From contig PQAN01000045.1 in the NCBI GenBank assembly GCA_003105285.1, positions 1 through 6,627 on the forward strand: a stretch of DNA of 6,627 nucleotides, given 5' to 3'. A program made the position numbers and the translations under genes. Source of the DNA: Methylocystaceae bacterium. GTDB lineage: Bacteria; Pseudomonadota; Alphaproteobacteria; Rhizobiales; Beijerinckiaceae. How positions within the stretch are numbered: position 1 is the stretch's first letter; each line of letters opens with the position of its first letter. This document shows positions 1 to 5,430 of the stretch, piece by piece. Under the pieces are notes generated by a model. That model made no database searches. It saw nothing but the letters and a program-made list of their open reading frames with translations, and was not told the origin of the DNA.

Positions 1-69
1 CTCGGCGGCGTGCTGACCGTGTTCGCTCTGCCCGATCACGCTCTGCCGATCGTCGCGCCGGCCAACTGA
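1..69 (+). CDS. xoxF: C-terminal end of a PQQ-dependent methanol dehydrogenase, probably XoxF (partial)
   Basis: Only the last 22 codons and the TGA stop (67-69) are inside the window. The peptide begins LGGVLTVFALPD and ends APAN. A Gly-Gly-Val-Leu-x-Val-Phe-x-Leu-Pro tail is typical of the last strand of quinoprotein alcohol dehydrogenases with an eight-bladed propeller. The main reason for calling XoxF is context: a methanol-metabolism cytochrome c and a XoxJ/MxaJ-type binding protein follow in the order F-G-J, which is the xox order (mxa clusters run F-J-G-I). The enzyme would oxidise methanol in the periplasm using PQQ and a lanthanide. The catalytic and metal-binding residues, including the extra Asp that marks lanthanide enzymes, lie upstream and cannot be seen. 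MxaF or another PQQ dehydrogenase remains possible. Confidence 0.62.
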   Translation, partial: LGGVLTVFALPDHALPIVAPAN

Positions 70-169
70 GGGTCGCGCGAATAGTTCTGGCGCTCGGCGA
101 AACGCTGTCTTGGCGCGTCGCCGGGCGCCTATGTTTTGTCTGGAAGATAAACTTCGGGAGGATGGAGTA

Positions 170-691
170 ATGAGACTGCCGCTCGTCGGGGCTCTGGCCC
201 TGAGCGTCTTCATGTGCGCTGGAACCACCGTGCGGGCCGAACCGCCGGGAGACCCGACTCCGGTCAAGTCGGTCGACGGCAAATATTTCGACAAGAACGG
301 CGACCCCACCTATAAGGTCCAGGCGGACGGCACGGTGGATTGGTACACCTTCTCCGGCTATCGCCGCTATCACGCCGAATGCCATGTCTGCCATGGCCCC
401 AACGCCGAAGGCTCGACCTATGCGCCCGCGTTGAAGAATTCGGTCAAGAATTTCAATTATGCGGAATTCTATGGCATCGTCGTCAGCGGCCGCGAGAACA
501 AGGTCGCAGGCAACGACAGCGTCATGCCGGCTTTCGCCGACAACAAGAACGCCATGTGCTATATCGACGACCTCTACATCTATCTCCGCGCGCGTTCGAC
601 CGAAGCCGTCGGCCGCGGCCGTCCGGAGAAGAAGGAAGAGAAGCCCGCCGCCTTCGCCGAGGCGGAAACCAAGTGCATGAGCGCCAAGTAA
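170..691 (+). CDS. xoxG: XoxG-type c-type cytochrome of methanol metabolism (secreted, monohaem)
   Basis: This is the likely electron acceptor of the upstream methanol dehydrogenase, acting in the periplasm. The ATG at 170 is preferred over an in-frame ATG at 110 because it has a strong GGAGGA/GGAG ribosome-binding site (about 157-167) and directly begins a signal peptide, with cleavage probably after VRA at residue 23. The 173-residue product has one haem-binding CHVCH (Cys71, Cys74, His75) and a likely axial Met119 in SVMPAF. Outside the signal peptide it has exactly four cysteines (71, 74, 130, 169), matching the family named for four cysteines, 'c-type cytochrome, methanol metabolism-related' (TIGR03874). 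The two non-haem cysteines may form a disulfide (inference). A charged Lys/Glu-rich stretch (about 151-159) precedes the C-terminus. The gene lies 100 bases after the dehydrogenase stop, so co-transcription is likely. Confidence 0.88.
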   Translation: MRLPLVGALALSVFMCAGTTVRAEPPGDPTPVKSVDGKYFDKNGDPTYKVQADGTVDWYTFSGYRRYHAECHVCHGPNAEGSTYAPALKNSVKNFNYAEFYGIVVSGRENKVAGNDSVMPAFADNKNAMCYIDDLYIYLRARSTEAVGRGRPEKKEEKPAAFAEAETKCMSAK

Positions 692-744
692 TCTGCTGAG
701 AAATGCCGGTGGCCTGCGTCAGCCGAACGGATGAAGTTCTAAGA

Positions 745-803
745 GCGAGCCCGAAGGCTCGCGGTTCTCGGGCCGCTCTTGGACCGCGGGCTTTCGGGCT
801 CGC
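745..803. repeat. REP-like palindromic element between xoxG and xoxJ
   Basis: Two 21-base arms (745-765 and 783-803) are inverted copies with only two mismatches, both of which become G-U pairs in RNA; the loop is 17 bases. Each arm also folds on itself: the left arm is GCGAGCC-CGAA-GGCTCGC with a perfect 7-bp stem, and the right arm is a 6-bp stem with one wobble. This double-palindrome layout is that of REP/BIME-type repeats. I believe related GCGAGCCCGAAGGCTCGC elements are dispersed in Methylocystis/Methylosinus genomes, but copy number cannot be tested here. It fills most of the xoxG-xoxJ spacer and ends 13 bases before the chosen xoxJ start. In mRNA it could stabilise the xoxG 3' end or dampen read-through into xoxJ. 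Confidence 0.8.
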
Positions 804-816
804 CCTCGCAGGTCGC

Positions 817-1698
817 ATGTGGGGCGTCATCGCCGTGTCTCTGTTTGCTGCAGCCGCCGGGCTGCTCGCGGCAGGCGGCGCGGCGGCGCAAACCTCCGGA
901 CGAGACGCCCGCTCCTATGCGGAAGACCCGAAGGGCTCGATCGAATTGATCGACCCGAAGGTTTTGCGCGTCTGCGCCGATCCCGGCAATCTGCCCTTCT
1001 CCAATCAGGCAGGTCAGGGTTTCGAGAACAAGCTGGCCGAATTCCTCGCGAAGAAACTCGGCAAGGAGCTCGCTTACGCCTATTATCCGGGAGCGACCGG
1101 CTTTATCCGCAACACCTTGAACGCGCATCTGTGCGATGTGGTGTTGGGAATTCCTCAAGGCGACGATCTCGTCCAGCCCACCAATCCCTATTACCGGACC
1201 GCCTACGCCGTCGTCTATCGCGCAGGCTCCGATCTCGAGGGGTTGAAGACATTGAGCGATCCGAGGCTCAATCGAGACCATCGGCGCATCGGCCTCGTCG
1301 CCAATACGCCGCCGGGCAACGTCTTGGCGCGATATGGTCTTCTCTCTTCGGTCAAACCTTATCCGCTGATGATCGACACGCGTTTCGATTCGTCGAGCTC
1401 GGACATGATCCGCGACCTTCGAGACGGCGTCATCGACTGCGCCATTCTGTGGGGGCCGATCGCCGGCTATTATGTGAAAAATTCGGGCGGCGCGCTGAAG
1501 GACGAGTTGCTGCTGGAGGACAAGGGCGCGCGCATGAGCTTTCGCATCGGCATGGGCGTGCGTCACTCCGACCAGGACTGGAAGCGCGACCTCAATCGCT
1601 TCATCGCTCAAAATCAGGACGAGATCGACAGGCTGCTCTCGGATTTCGGCGTGCCGCTGGTCGACGAGGCGGGAGCGCCGCTCGCGGTCGGGCGATGA
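817..1698 (+). CDS. xoxJ: XoxJ: quinoprotein dehydrogenase-associated periplasmic binding-protein-like protein
   Basis: The 293-residue product resembles the solute-binding-protein fold family 'quinoprotein dehydrogenase-associated putative ABC transporter substrate-binding protein' (TIGR03871), which includes MxaJ/XoxJ. These are thought to help activate or assemble the methanol dehydrogenase, not to feed a transporter. Visible features are a signal peptide ending near AAAQ (residue 25), the conserved LRVCADPGNLPFSN block (50-63) and cysteines 53, 106 and 208. The ATG at 817 is chosen because an in-frame ATG at 703 would add 38 residues encoded largely by the palindromic repeat, ahead of the hydrophobic signal segment. 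The chosen start has only a weak AGG (810-812) as ribosome-binding site, and its signal peptide lacks the usual basic N-terminal residues, so the start is uncertain. The stop overlaps the next start (ATGA, 1695-1698). Confidence 0.87.
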   Translation: MWGVIAVSLFAAAAGLLAAGGAAAQTSGRDARSYAEDPKGSIELIDPKVLRVCADPGNLPFSNQAGQGFENKLAEFLAKKLGKELAYAYYPGATGFIRNTLNAHLCDVVLGIPQGDDLVQPTNPYYRTAYAVVYRAGSDLEGLKTLSDPRLNRDHRRIGLVANTPPGNVLARYGLLSSVKPYPLMIDTRFDSSSSDMIRDLRDGVIDCAILWGPIAGYYVKNSGGALKDELLLEDKGARMSFRIGMGVRHSDQDWKRDLNRFIAQNQDEIDRLLSDFGVPLVDEAGAPLAVGR

Positions 1699-2258
1699 GC
1701 CGCGCGCGCCGCGTCGCGTCGGCGGCGATCGTGGCGGCTCTTTTCATGAGCGTCGCGGCAATCGGCTCGGAGGCGCCCGAAGAGCCTGCCGGTTATCGGC
1801 TCGACGATTATCGCTCGAAGGTCCCTCCGACGCTGCGAGGCGCCGCCGTTCTGTCGACGGAGCAGGCGTTCGACGCCTCGCGCGACGGACGGAGCGTCTT
1901 CGTCGACGTGCTGCCGCGCCCGCCGAAACCCGCCGGCATTCCCCCCGACGCCGTCTGGCGCGACAAGCCGCGCTTCGACATTCCGGGCAGCATCTGGTTG
2001 CCCGAGACCGGCTACGGCGAATTGGCGCCGGCGACGCTGCGCTATTTCGAAAACGGGCTGGAGCGCGCGACCGCGAACGACAAGAGGCGACCGCTCGTCT
2101 TCTATTGCCTCGCCGATTGCTGGATGTCCTGGAACGCCGCCAAACGCGCTTTGGCGCTCGGCTATGTGGAAGTGTCCTGGTACCCCGCCGGGACGGACGG
2201 ATGGGCGAGCGTCGGCCACCCGCTCGAACCGCGCGAACCCGAGCCGCGCGGCGAGTGA
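1695..2258 (+). CDS. Secreted rhodanese-like protein with CxxxCW motif, PQQ-dependent catabolism-associated
   Basis: This 187-residue protein has a basic n-region and hydrophobic core (MSRARR..., residues 1-22) typical of a signal peptide, then a rhodanese-like domain. The active-loop segment reads YCLADCWMSWNAAKRA, with Cys138 and Cys142 followed by Trp143. It matches the 'PQQ-dependent catabolism-associated CXXCW motif protein' family (TIGR03865), which occurs with quinoprotein dehydrogenases. The exact biochemical role is not established to my knowledge; thiol redox or sulfur handling during maturation of the dehydrogenase or cytochrome in the periplasm is inferred. PGSIWLPE (97-104) corresponds to the conserved rhodanese strand before the active loop. 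The start overlaps the xoxJ stop by 4 bases, indicating translational coupling. The C-terminus ends in a Pro/Glu/Arg-rich tail (about 177-187). Confidence 0.85.
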   Translation: MSRARRVASAAIVAALFMSVAAIGSEAPEEPAGYRLDDYRSKVPPTLRGAAVLSTEQAFDASRDGRSVFVDVLPRPPKPAGIPPDAVWRDKPRFDIPGSIWLPETGYGELAPATLRYFENGLERATANDKRRPLVFYCLADCWMSWNAAKRALALGYVEVSWYPAGTDGWASVGHPLEPREPEPRGE

Positions 2259-2272
2259 GGGCGCACAGTCGT

Positions 2273-2346
2273 CGTCATTGCGACGAGCGCAGCGATAAAG
2301 CGATCGAGACTCCGCCTCGCTGCTTTTGGATCGCTTCGCAATGACG
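2273..2346. repeat. Dispersed-type palindromic repeat (CGTCATTGCGA...TCGCAATGACG)
   Basis: The ends are perfect 11-base inverted repeats, CGTCATTGCGA (2273-2283) and TCGCAATGACG (2336-2346). An inner pair, AAGCGATC (about 2298-2305) and GATCGCTT (about 2330-2337), offers a competing fold. Elements beginning CGTCATTGCGA and ending TCGCAATGACG are a familiar intergenic repeat type in alphaproteobacteria (from memory; not searched). It sits 14 bases after the rhodanese stop and 29 bases before the stop of the convergent gene at 2376, so it is positioned to act as a bidirectional transcript 3' end, although no T-tract is present. There is no coding sequence in the 117-base spacer. Confidence 0.75.
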
Positions 2347-2375
2347 GGCTTATCGAGACGGTCGGCGCCGCCGCC

Positions 2376-2993
2376 TCAATCGATGGCGGCTTCGATCGCG
2401 CGCGCCAGGGCGCCGAGTCTCTGCTCGATCAGGGCCGGGGTCTCGCAGACATAGCCGAGCGCATGACGCCGCTCGTCGAAAACGCGCAGATCCCATTGCA
2501 GCGCTTCGCTCGCTTCCTTCACCTTCTGCGCATCGGACGGCGTCTTGTCCTGCTCGGCGCGCAGGCTCTGCGTCTCGCCGCGCAGCTTTTCCGCGAGCTC
2601 CTTCTGCTTTCTCCCATATCGATCGAGGCCGGCGAGCACTTCGCGGCGTTCCGACTCCAGACGCTCGTAGACGCTGGAGAACAGCGCCGCCAAACGCTCC
2701 TTGCGCTTGTCTCCCGACGCCTTGGCGAAGTCGTCGATCAGCCGCTGCGCCTCGTCGATCGGCGTGCGCCGCGCGCCGAGCCGCGCCGCCAGATCGCCGA
2801 TCGCCGCGTCGTCTCGCGAGGCCTTCGCATTATCGTCGATAGCCGGGCCGGTCCAGACGCTGCCGATCGCCACGCTCGGCACTCTGACCTGTCGGCAAGG
2901 CCAATCGCCCTGATCCGCCCTCTGTTGCGCGAAGGCGGGATATGAGAGGCCGAAGGCGAAGCTCAAAGCCGCGATGACGGTCCCGCGTCTCAT
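2376..2993 (-). CDS. Secreted coiled-coil-like protein of unknown function
   Basis: I do not recognise this 205-residue protein with certainty. The start at 2993 is well supported by a GAGGAGAG ribosome-binding site 7 bases upstream. Residues 1-22 form a clear signal peptide (MRRGTVIAALSFAFGLSYPAFA) with a typical AFA cleavage site. The mature N-terminus carries a compact block, WPCRQVRVP (31-39) followed by VWTGPAID, that looks conserved in style. Residues about 80-170 are rich in Glu, Lys, Arg, Ala and Leu with heptad-like spacing, suggesting a long helical or coiled-coil region. Only two cysteines exist (33 and 183), which could bridge the two ends of the mature protein (inference). It is convergent with the xox cluster and divergent from the HisA-like gene, so it has its own promoter. 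A periplasmic role near methanol oxidation is a guess from location only. Confidence 0.82.
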   Translation of the reverse strand: MRRGTVIAALSFAFGLSYPAFAQQRADQGDWPCRQVRVPSVAIGSVWTGPAIDDNAKASRDDAAIGDLAARLGARRTPIDEAQRLIDDFAKASGDKRKERLAALFSSVYERLESERREVLAGLDRYGRKQKELAEKLRGETQSLRAEQDKTPSDAQKVKEASEALQWDLRVFDERRHALGYVCETPALIEQRLGALARAIEAAID

Positions 2994-3151
2994 CGAAAAA
3001 CTCTCCTCTCGCCGGTCGTCGGCTCGACGTCCGACCTCGGGCCTTTCCGTATTTCATTGAAACACGGGAAGACTCCAGCTCCTTGTTTTGACGCGTTTCC
3101 GACGCCAAGCCGGTTTCCCCTTCGGCTGCAAACGCTCTAGAACAGATAGCA

Positions 3152-3169
3152 GGCCGGTGGCAACCGGCC
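3152..3169. promoter_or_regulatory. Perfect 7-bp inverted repeat in the divergent spacer
   Basis: GGCCGGT-GGCA-ACCGGCC is a perfect 7-bp inverted repeat with a 4-base loop, in the 227-base spacer (2994-3220) between the secreted protein gene and the HisA-like gene. It has no T-tract on either side, so it is a poor terminator. It ends 51 bases before the HisA-like start and may be an operator or an upstream RNA hairpin. No other convincing element was seen in the spacer except the -10-like box at 3207. Confidence 0.35.
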
Positions 3170-3206
3170 CCGATGCTCCACGATTTCCCATGCGAGCGGA
3201 GCGGCC

Positions 3207-3212
3207 TTATAT
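3207..3212 (+). promoter_or_regulatory. Possible -10 box just upstream of a leaderless HisA-like start
   Basis: TTATAT lies 8 bases before the ATG at 3221, and no Shine-Dalgarno sequence is present at a useful distance. A transcript starting 6-8 bases after this box would begin at or next to the ATG. The -35 position (around 3184-3189, TTTCCC) is weak, so support is limited. Confidence 0.28.
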
Positions 3213-3220
3213 GTCGCGCC

Positions 3221-3919
3221 ATGCAGCTCATTCCCGTCATCGATCTCAAAGGCGGCGCGGTCGTGCGCGCCTTCAAAGGCCAGCGCTCATCCTATCGGCC
3301 GATCGTCACGCCGCTCGCCGCGTCCAGCGCGCCGGAACAAGTCGTCGCCGGCTTTCTCCGGCTGCATCCATTTTCGACGATCTATATCGCCGATCTCGAC
3401 GCGATCGAAGGATGCGGCGGACATGCGGAGACCATTTCGGCGCTCGCCGAGACCTTCCGAAATGTGCGTTTCTGGGTCGACGACGGCGCCAATGAAGAGG
3501 CCCGCGTGCGGCGCTGGCTCGCATCGTCGCGCATCGATCCGGTGGTCGGCAGCGAGAGCCTGGCGTCGGGCTCCTTGGCGCAAGGGCTCGCAATGGACCC
3601 ACGTATCATCTTATCGCTGGATTTTCGCGGCGAGACGTTCGTCGGTCCGCCAGAACTCCTCGAGGAGCCGCAGCGCTGGCCGCAACGCCTCATCGCCATG
3701 ACATTGGCGCGCGTCGGCGCCTTCGACGGGCCGGACATCGATCGTCTGACGAGCCTCGGGCGCCGCGCCGCGGGCCGGCAAATCTACGCCGCGGGAGGCG
3801 TTCGCGACGGGCGCGATCTCGACGCTTTGGCGCGCATCGGCGCGGCTGGCGCGCTCATCGCCTCCGCGCTGCACGACGGCCGTCTGTCGGCCGATGATCT
3901 GCGACGCTACGACGATTGA
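3221..3919 (+). CDS. HisA/HisF-related TIM-barrel protein of the H4MPT-associated group
   Basis: The 232-residue product starts MQLIPVIDLKGG, the classic HisA opening, which sets the start at 3221 over an in-frame ATG at 3173. The two HisA catalytic-type aspartates appear present: Asp8 in IPVIDL and Asp134 in ILSLDFRGE. The phosphate-binding ends AAGGVRDGRDL (190-200) and GALIASALHDG (210-220) are also retained. However, the canonical glycine-rich segment after strand 3 is replaced by FWVDDGANEE. This pattern fits the HisA-related family found in methanogens and methylotrophs (hisAF_rel, COG1411) better than true histidine-pathway HisA. Its substrate is unknown to me; a role in methanopterin or methylofuran synthesis is inferred from the fae and CitG-like neighbours, towards which it is transcribed convergently. 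Its stop codon touches the fae terminator. Confidence 0.85.
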   Translation: MQLIPVIDLKGGAVVRAFKGQRSSYRPIVTPLAASSAPEQVVAGFLRLHPFSTIYIADLDAIEGCGGHAETISALAETFRNVRFWVDDGANEEARVRRWLASSRIDPVVGSESLASGSLAQGLAMDPRIILSLDFRGETFVGPPELLEEPQRWPQRLIAMTLARVGAFDGPDIDRLTSLGRRAAGRQIYAAGGVRDGRDLDALARIGAAGALIASALHDGRLSADDLRRYDD

Positions 3920-3945
3920 AAAAAGGAGCCGCGGTCGCGGCTCCT
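3919..3945 (-). terminator. Rho-independent terminator of the extended fae gene
   Basis: Read on the minus strand, a perfect 10-bp GC-rich stem (3936-3945 with 3924-3933, two-base centre) is followed at once by six T (3919-3924 on the plus strand are A; the last stem base pair overlaps the tract). It begins 25 bases after the fae stop at 3971. The T-tract overlaps the last base of the HisA-like stop codon. There is no T-tract on the plus side, so it mainly serves the minus strand. Confidence 0.88.
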
Positions 3946-3970
3946 CTCATGCGATGAAAAAGACTTCGCC

Positions 3971-4537
3971 TCAGTCGGCGGCGGCGAAAGGATGCTTGGC
4001 CGTCACGCGCTCGGACAGCACCTTCGAGGCGCTCGGATCGCCCTTCAGCGCGCGGGCGATCGCTTCCTTCGTGGCCTTGTAGTTGAAGTCCTGAATCTTC
4101 TGGTCGTCGTTGGCGTCCCAATGGATGAACACGCCGACCGAGATGAACAGATCGTCGGCCTGCTCCAGCGGGATAATGCCTTCGGCGACGCTGTCGGCGA
4201 CCGCCTTGGCGACGCCATATTGGGCGGGGCCGAACATTTGAACGGCCTGCTTGGCGTTCTTGATCGTCACCTTGTTGAAGAGGATCGTATAGGGCTTGAC
4301 GAGCAGGTTCGGCGCGACGACCGCGAGCAGCGTGGTGAAGCCGTCCTTATTGTTGACGAGCGCATTGGCGAAAGCCGTTTCCGCCGAGCTGCCGCGCGGT
4401 CCGATCAAGAGGTCGATATGCGCGACCTCATTGCCTTCGCCGACAAGGGATTCGCCCACCAGCAATTTCGGCTTGCCCGCAGCGCCCCCCGCCTTCGGAA
4501 ACAAGGCGCCAAGAATCTTGTCCAGTATCGAGGCCAT
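3971..4537 (-). CDS. fae: Formaldehyde-activating enzyme paralogue with N-terminal extension
   Basis: Fae (5,6,7,8-tetrahydromethanopterin hydro-lyase) joins formaldehyde to H4MPT to give methylene-H4MPT in the cytoplasm. The 188-residue product contains the whole family signature: GEGNEVAHIDLLIGPRG (33-49) with the conserved His40 thought to be catalytic, NNKDGFTTLLAVVAPNL, KQAVQMFGPAQ and VGVFIHWDAND. The start at 4537 has a good GAAAGGA ribosome-binding site and no internal Met precedes the core, so the extra N-terminus of about 20 residues is real: a short helix-like piece (ASILDKILGALFPK) and an Ala/Gly linker (AGGAAGKP). Compared with the adjacent canonical copy it differs at 24 of 164 aligned residues, half of them in the last 25. 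Differences include Tyr for Asn in KPNT and Tyr for Ala in PAQA. It could be an active isoform or a specialised one; it is not degraded. Confidence 0.93.
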   Translation of the reverse strand: MASILDKILGALFPKAGGAAGKPKLLVGESLVGEGNEVAHIDLLIGPRGSSAETAFANALVNNKDGFTTLLAVVAPNLLVKPYTILFNKVTIKNAKQAVQMFGPAQYGVAKAVADSVAEGIIPLEQADDLFISVGVFIHWDANDDQKIQDFNYKATKEAIARALKGDPSASKVLSERVTAKHPFAAAD

Positions 4538-4599
4538 GTTCGTTTTCCTTTCGGTCTGTTGTTCACGCCTTTGACGGCGTTGTTTGCGGCCCGCGCGAG

Positions 4600-4617
4600 G
4601 CCCCCCTTGTCTCTCGC
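4600..4617 (-). promoter_or_regulatory. C6-tract leader motif shared with the other fae (copy A)
   Basis: The plus-strand sequence GCCCCCCTTGTCTCTCGC begins 63 bases upstream of the extended fae start. A 16-base relative occurs upstream of the canonical fae at 5485-5500; the two align with a two-base gap. On the minus strand they read GCGAG, 4-6 variable bases, then GGGGGGC. It may be a leftover of the duplication or a common regulatory site. Confidence 0.4.
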
Positions 4618-4786
4618 AGCAACTTCCGTGAGGAAGCCGAATGGATTACGCACGGACTGGAGTTGCCTTCGCCATTTTTGAACAAGACGTCGATCCGGCG
4701 TGGAAGCGGTCCGGGACGCCCATTTTGTTTCGTTTACGGCGGCATTCGTCTGGTGACGGGACCAATGCTCGCTCTCGCGACGAAGA

Positions 4787-4804
4787 GGAGCCGCGTGCGG
4801 CTCC
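4787..4804 (-). terminator. Hairpin downstream of canonical fae, core shared with the other fae terminator
   Basis: GGAGCCGC-GT-GCGGCTCC is a perfect 8-bp inverted repeat with the same stem core as the strong terminator at 3924-3945. It lies 116 bases after the canonical fae stop at 4921 and is followed on the minus strand only by a weak TCTTCGTC stretch. It may be a weak or decayed terminator. Confidence 0.5.
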
Positions 4805-4880
4805 CCGAATGACGCCAGACATCCATGAGCCGGCGCCCGGCGCGAATTGCATTCGCCCGCAGCGCCTCCTCCCTGCGCGG

Positions 4881-4904
4881 CGCCGCCGGAAAAATCCAGC
4901 GGCG
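4881..4904 (-). other. Small hairpin just after the canonical fae stop
   Basis: CGCCGC (4881-4886) pairs with GCGGCG (4899-4904); after one mismatch GG pairs with CC, leaving an A/T-rich loop. It starts 17 bases after the fae stop on the minus strand. There is no T-tract after the stem, so termination would be inefficient; a 3'-end stabilising role is equally possible. Confidence 0.3.
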
Positions 4905-4920
4905 ACGCACCGGACGCGCC

Positions 4921-5430
4921 TCAGTTGGCGGCGAAGGGATGCTTGACTTCGTTGCGCTTGGCGACGACTTCGGCGGCCTTCGGCTCGCCCTTGACGGCGC
5001 GGGCGATCGCTTCCTTCGTGGCCTGATAGTTGTACTCTTGGATCTTCTTGTCGTCGTTGGCGTCCCAATGGATGAACACGCCGACCGAGATGAACAGGTC
5101 GTCGGCTTCCGCGAGCGGGATCACGCCTTCGGCGACGCTGTCGGCGACCGCCTTGGCGACGCCGGCCTGCGCCGGTCCGAACATCTGAACGGCCTGCTTG
5201 GCGTCCTTGATCGTCACCTTGTTGAACAGGATCGTGTTCGGCTTGGCGAGCAGGTTCGGCGCGACGACGGCGAGCAGCGTGGTGAAGCCGTCCTTGTTGT
5301 TGACGAGCGCATTGGCGAAAGCGGTCTCGGCCGCGCTGCCGCGCGGTCCGATCAGCAGGTCGATGTGAGCGACTTCATTGCCTTCGCCGACGAGCGATTC
5401 GCCGACCAGGAGCTTGTTGATCAGGGCCAT
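4921..5430 (-). CDS. fae: Formaldehyde-activating enzyme (canonical copy)
   Basis: The 169-residue product has the usual Fae length (about 170) and layout: MALINKLLVGESLVGEG at the N-terminus, NEVAHIDLLIGPRG with the conserved His22, KPNTILFNKVTIKDAK, QMFGPAQ and VGVFIHWDANDDKKIQ, ending KHPFAAN. It catalyses condensation of formaldehyde with H4MPT, the entry step of cytoplasmic formaldehyde oxidation, and thereby detoxifies formaldehyde leaving the periplasm. The start at 5430 is chosen over an upstream in-frame ATG at 5454 because it matches the family N-terminus and has GAAAGGA 6 bases upstream. The gene follows the CitG-like gene by 141 bases, a gap with two inverted repeats, and precedes the extended paralogue. 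An abundant product is expected from the family. Confidence 0.95.
   Translation of the reverse strand: MALINKLLVGESLVGEGNEVAHIDLLIGPRGSAAETAFANALVNNKDGFTTLLAVVAPNLLAKPNTILFNKVTIKDAKQAVQMFGPAQAGVAKAVADSVAEGVIPLAEADDLFISVGVFIHWDANDDKKIQEYNYQATKEAIARAVKGEPKAAEVVAKRNEVKHPFAAN

Larger units (their letters stand above)
4538..4920. other. 383-base spacer between the two fae genes
   Basis: No supported gene lies here. On the minus strand it carries first the 3' region of the canonical fae (hairpins at 4881-4904 and 4787-4804) and then the leader and presumably the promoter of the extended fae, including the C6-tract motif at 4600-4617 and a weak 5-bp hairpin at 4565-4580. The length and the hairpins suggest that the extended fae has its own promoter and is not simply read from the upstream gene. 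I could not identify a convincing -35/-10 pair. Confidence 0.6.

Noticed and set aside
1..69. Calling the upstream gene mxaF
   Set aside because: The gene order F-G-J and the four-cysteine cytochrome fit xox better, and no mxaI-like small subunit follows; the visible 22 residues alone cannot settle it.
112..129. GGCGC/GCGCC hairpin in the xoxF-xoxG spacer as a terminator
   Set aside because: It has only a 5-bp stem with no T-tract directly after it; chance occurrence in GC-rich DNA is likely.
739..1611. Long minus-strand open frame (290 codons) opposite xoxJ
   Set aside because: It is the antisense shadow of a well-supported gene in GC-rich DNA; the product has no domain-like pattern and its end runs into the palindromic repeat.
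819..2258. Very long plus-strand open frame that seems to fuse xoxJ territory with the rhodanese protein
   Set aside because: The first part is an Arg/Ser-rich out-of-frame reading of xoxJ. The real rhodanese gene begins at 1695 with a signal peptide and an ATGA overlap.
745..2346. A CRISPR array or insertion-sequence ends formed by the palindromic sequences
   Set aside because: The two palindromes are unrelated to each other, no regular spacer pattern exists, and no transposase or target-site duplication was seen.
3088..3116. TTGACG at 3088-3093 as a -35 box for the HisA-like gene
   Set aside because: No acceptable -10 sequence lies at 16-18 bases downstream (CGGTTT at 3111-3116).
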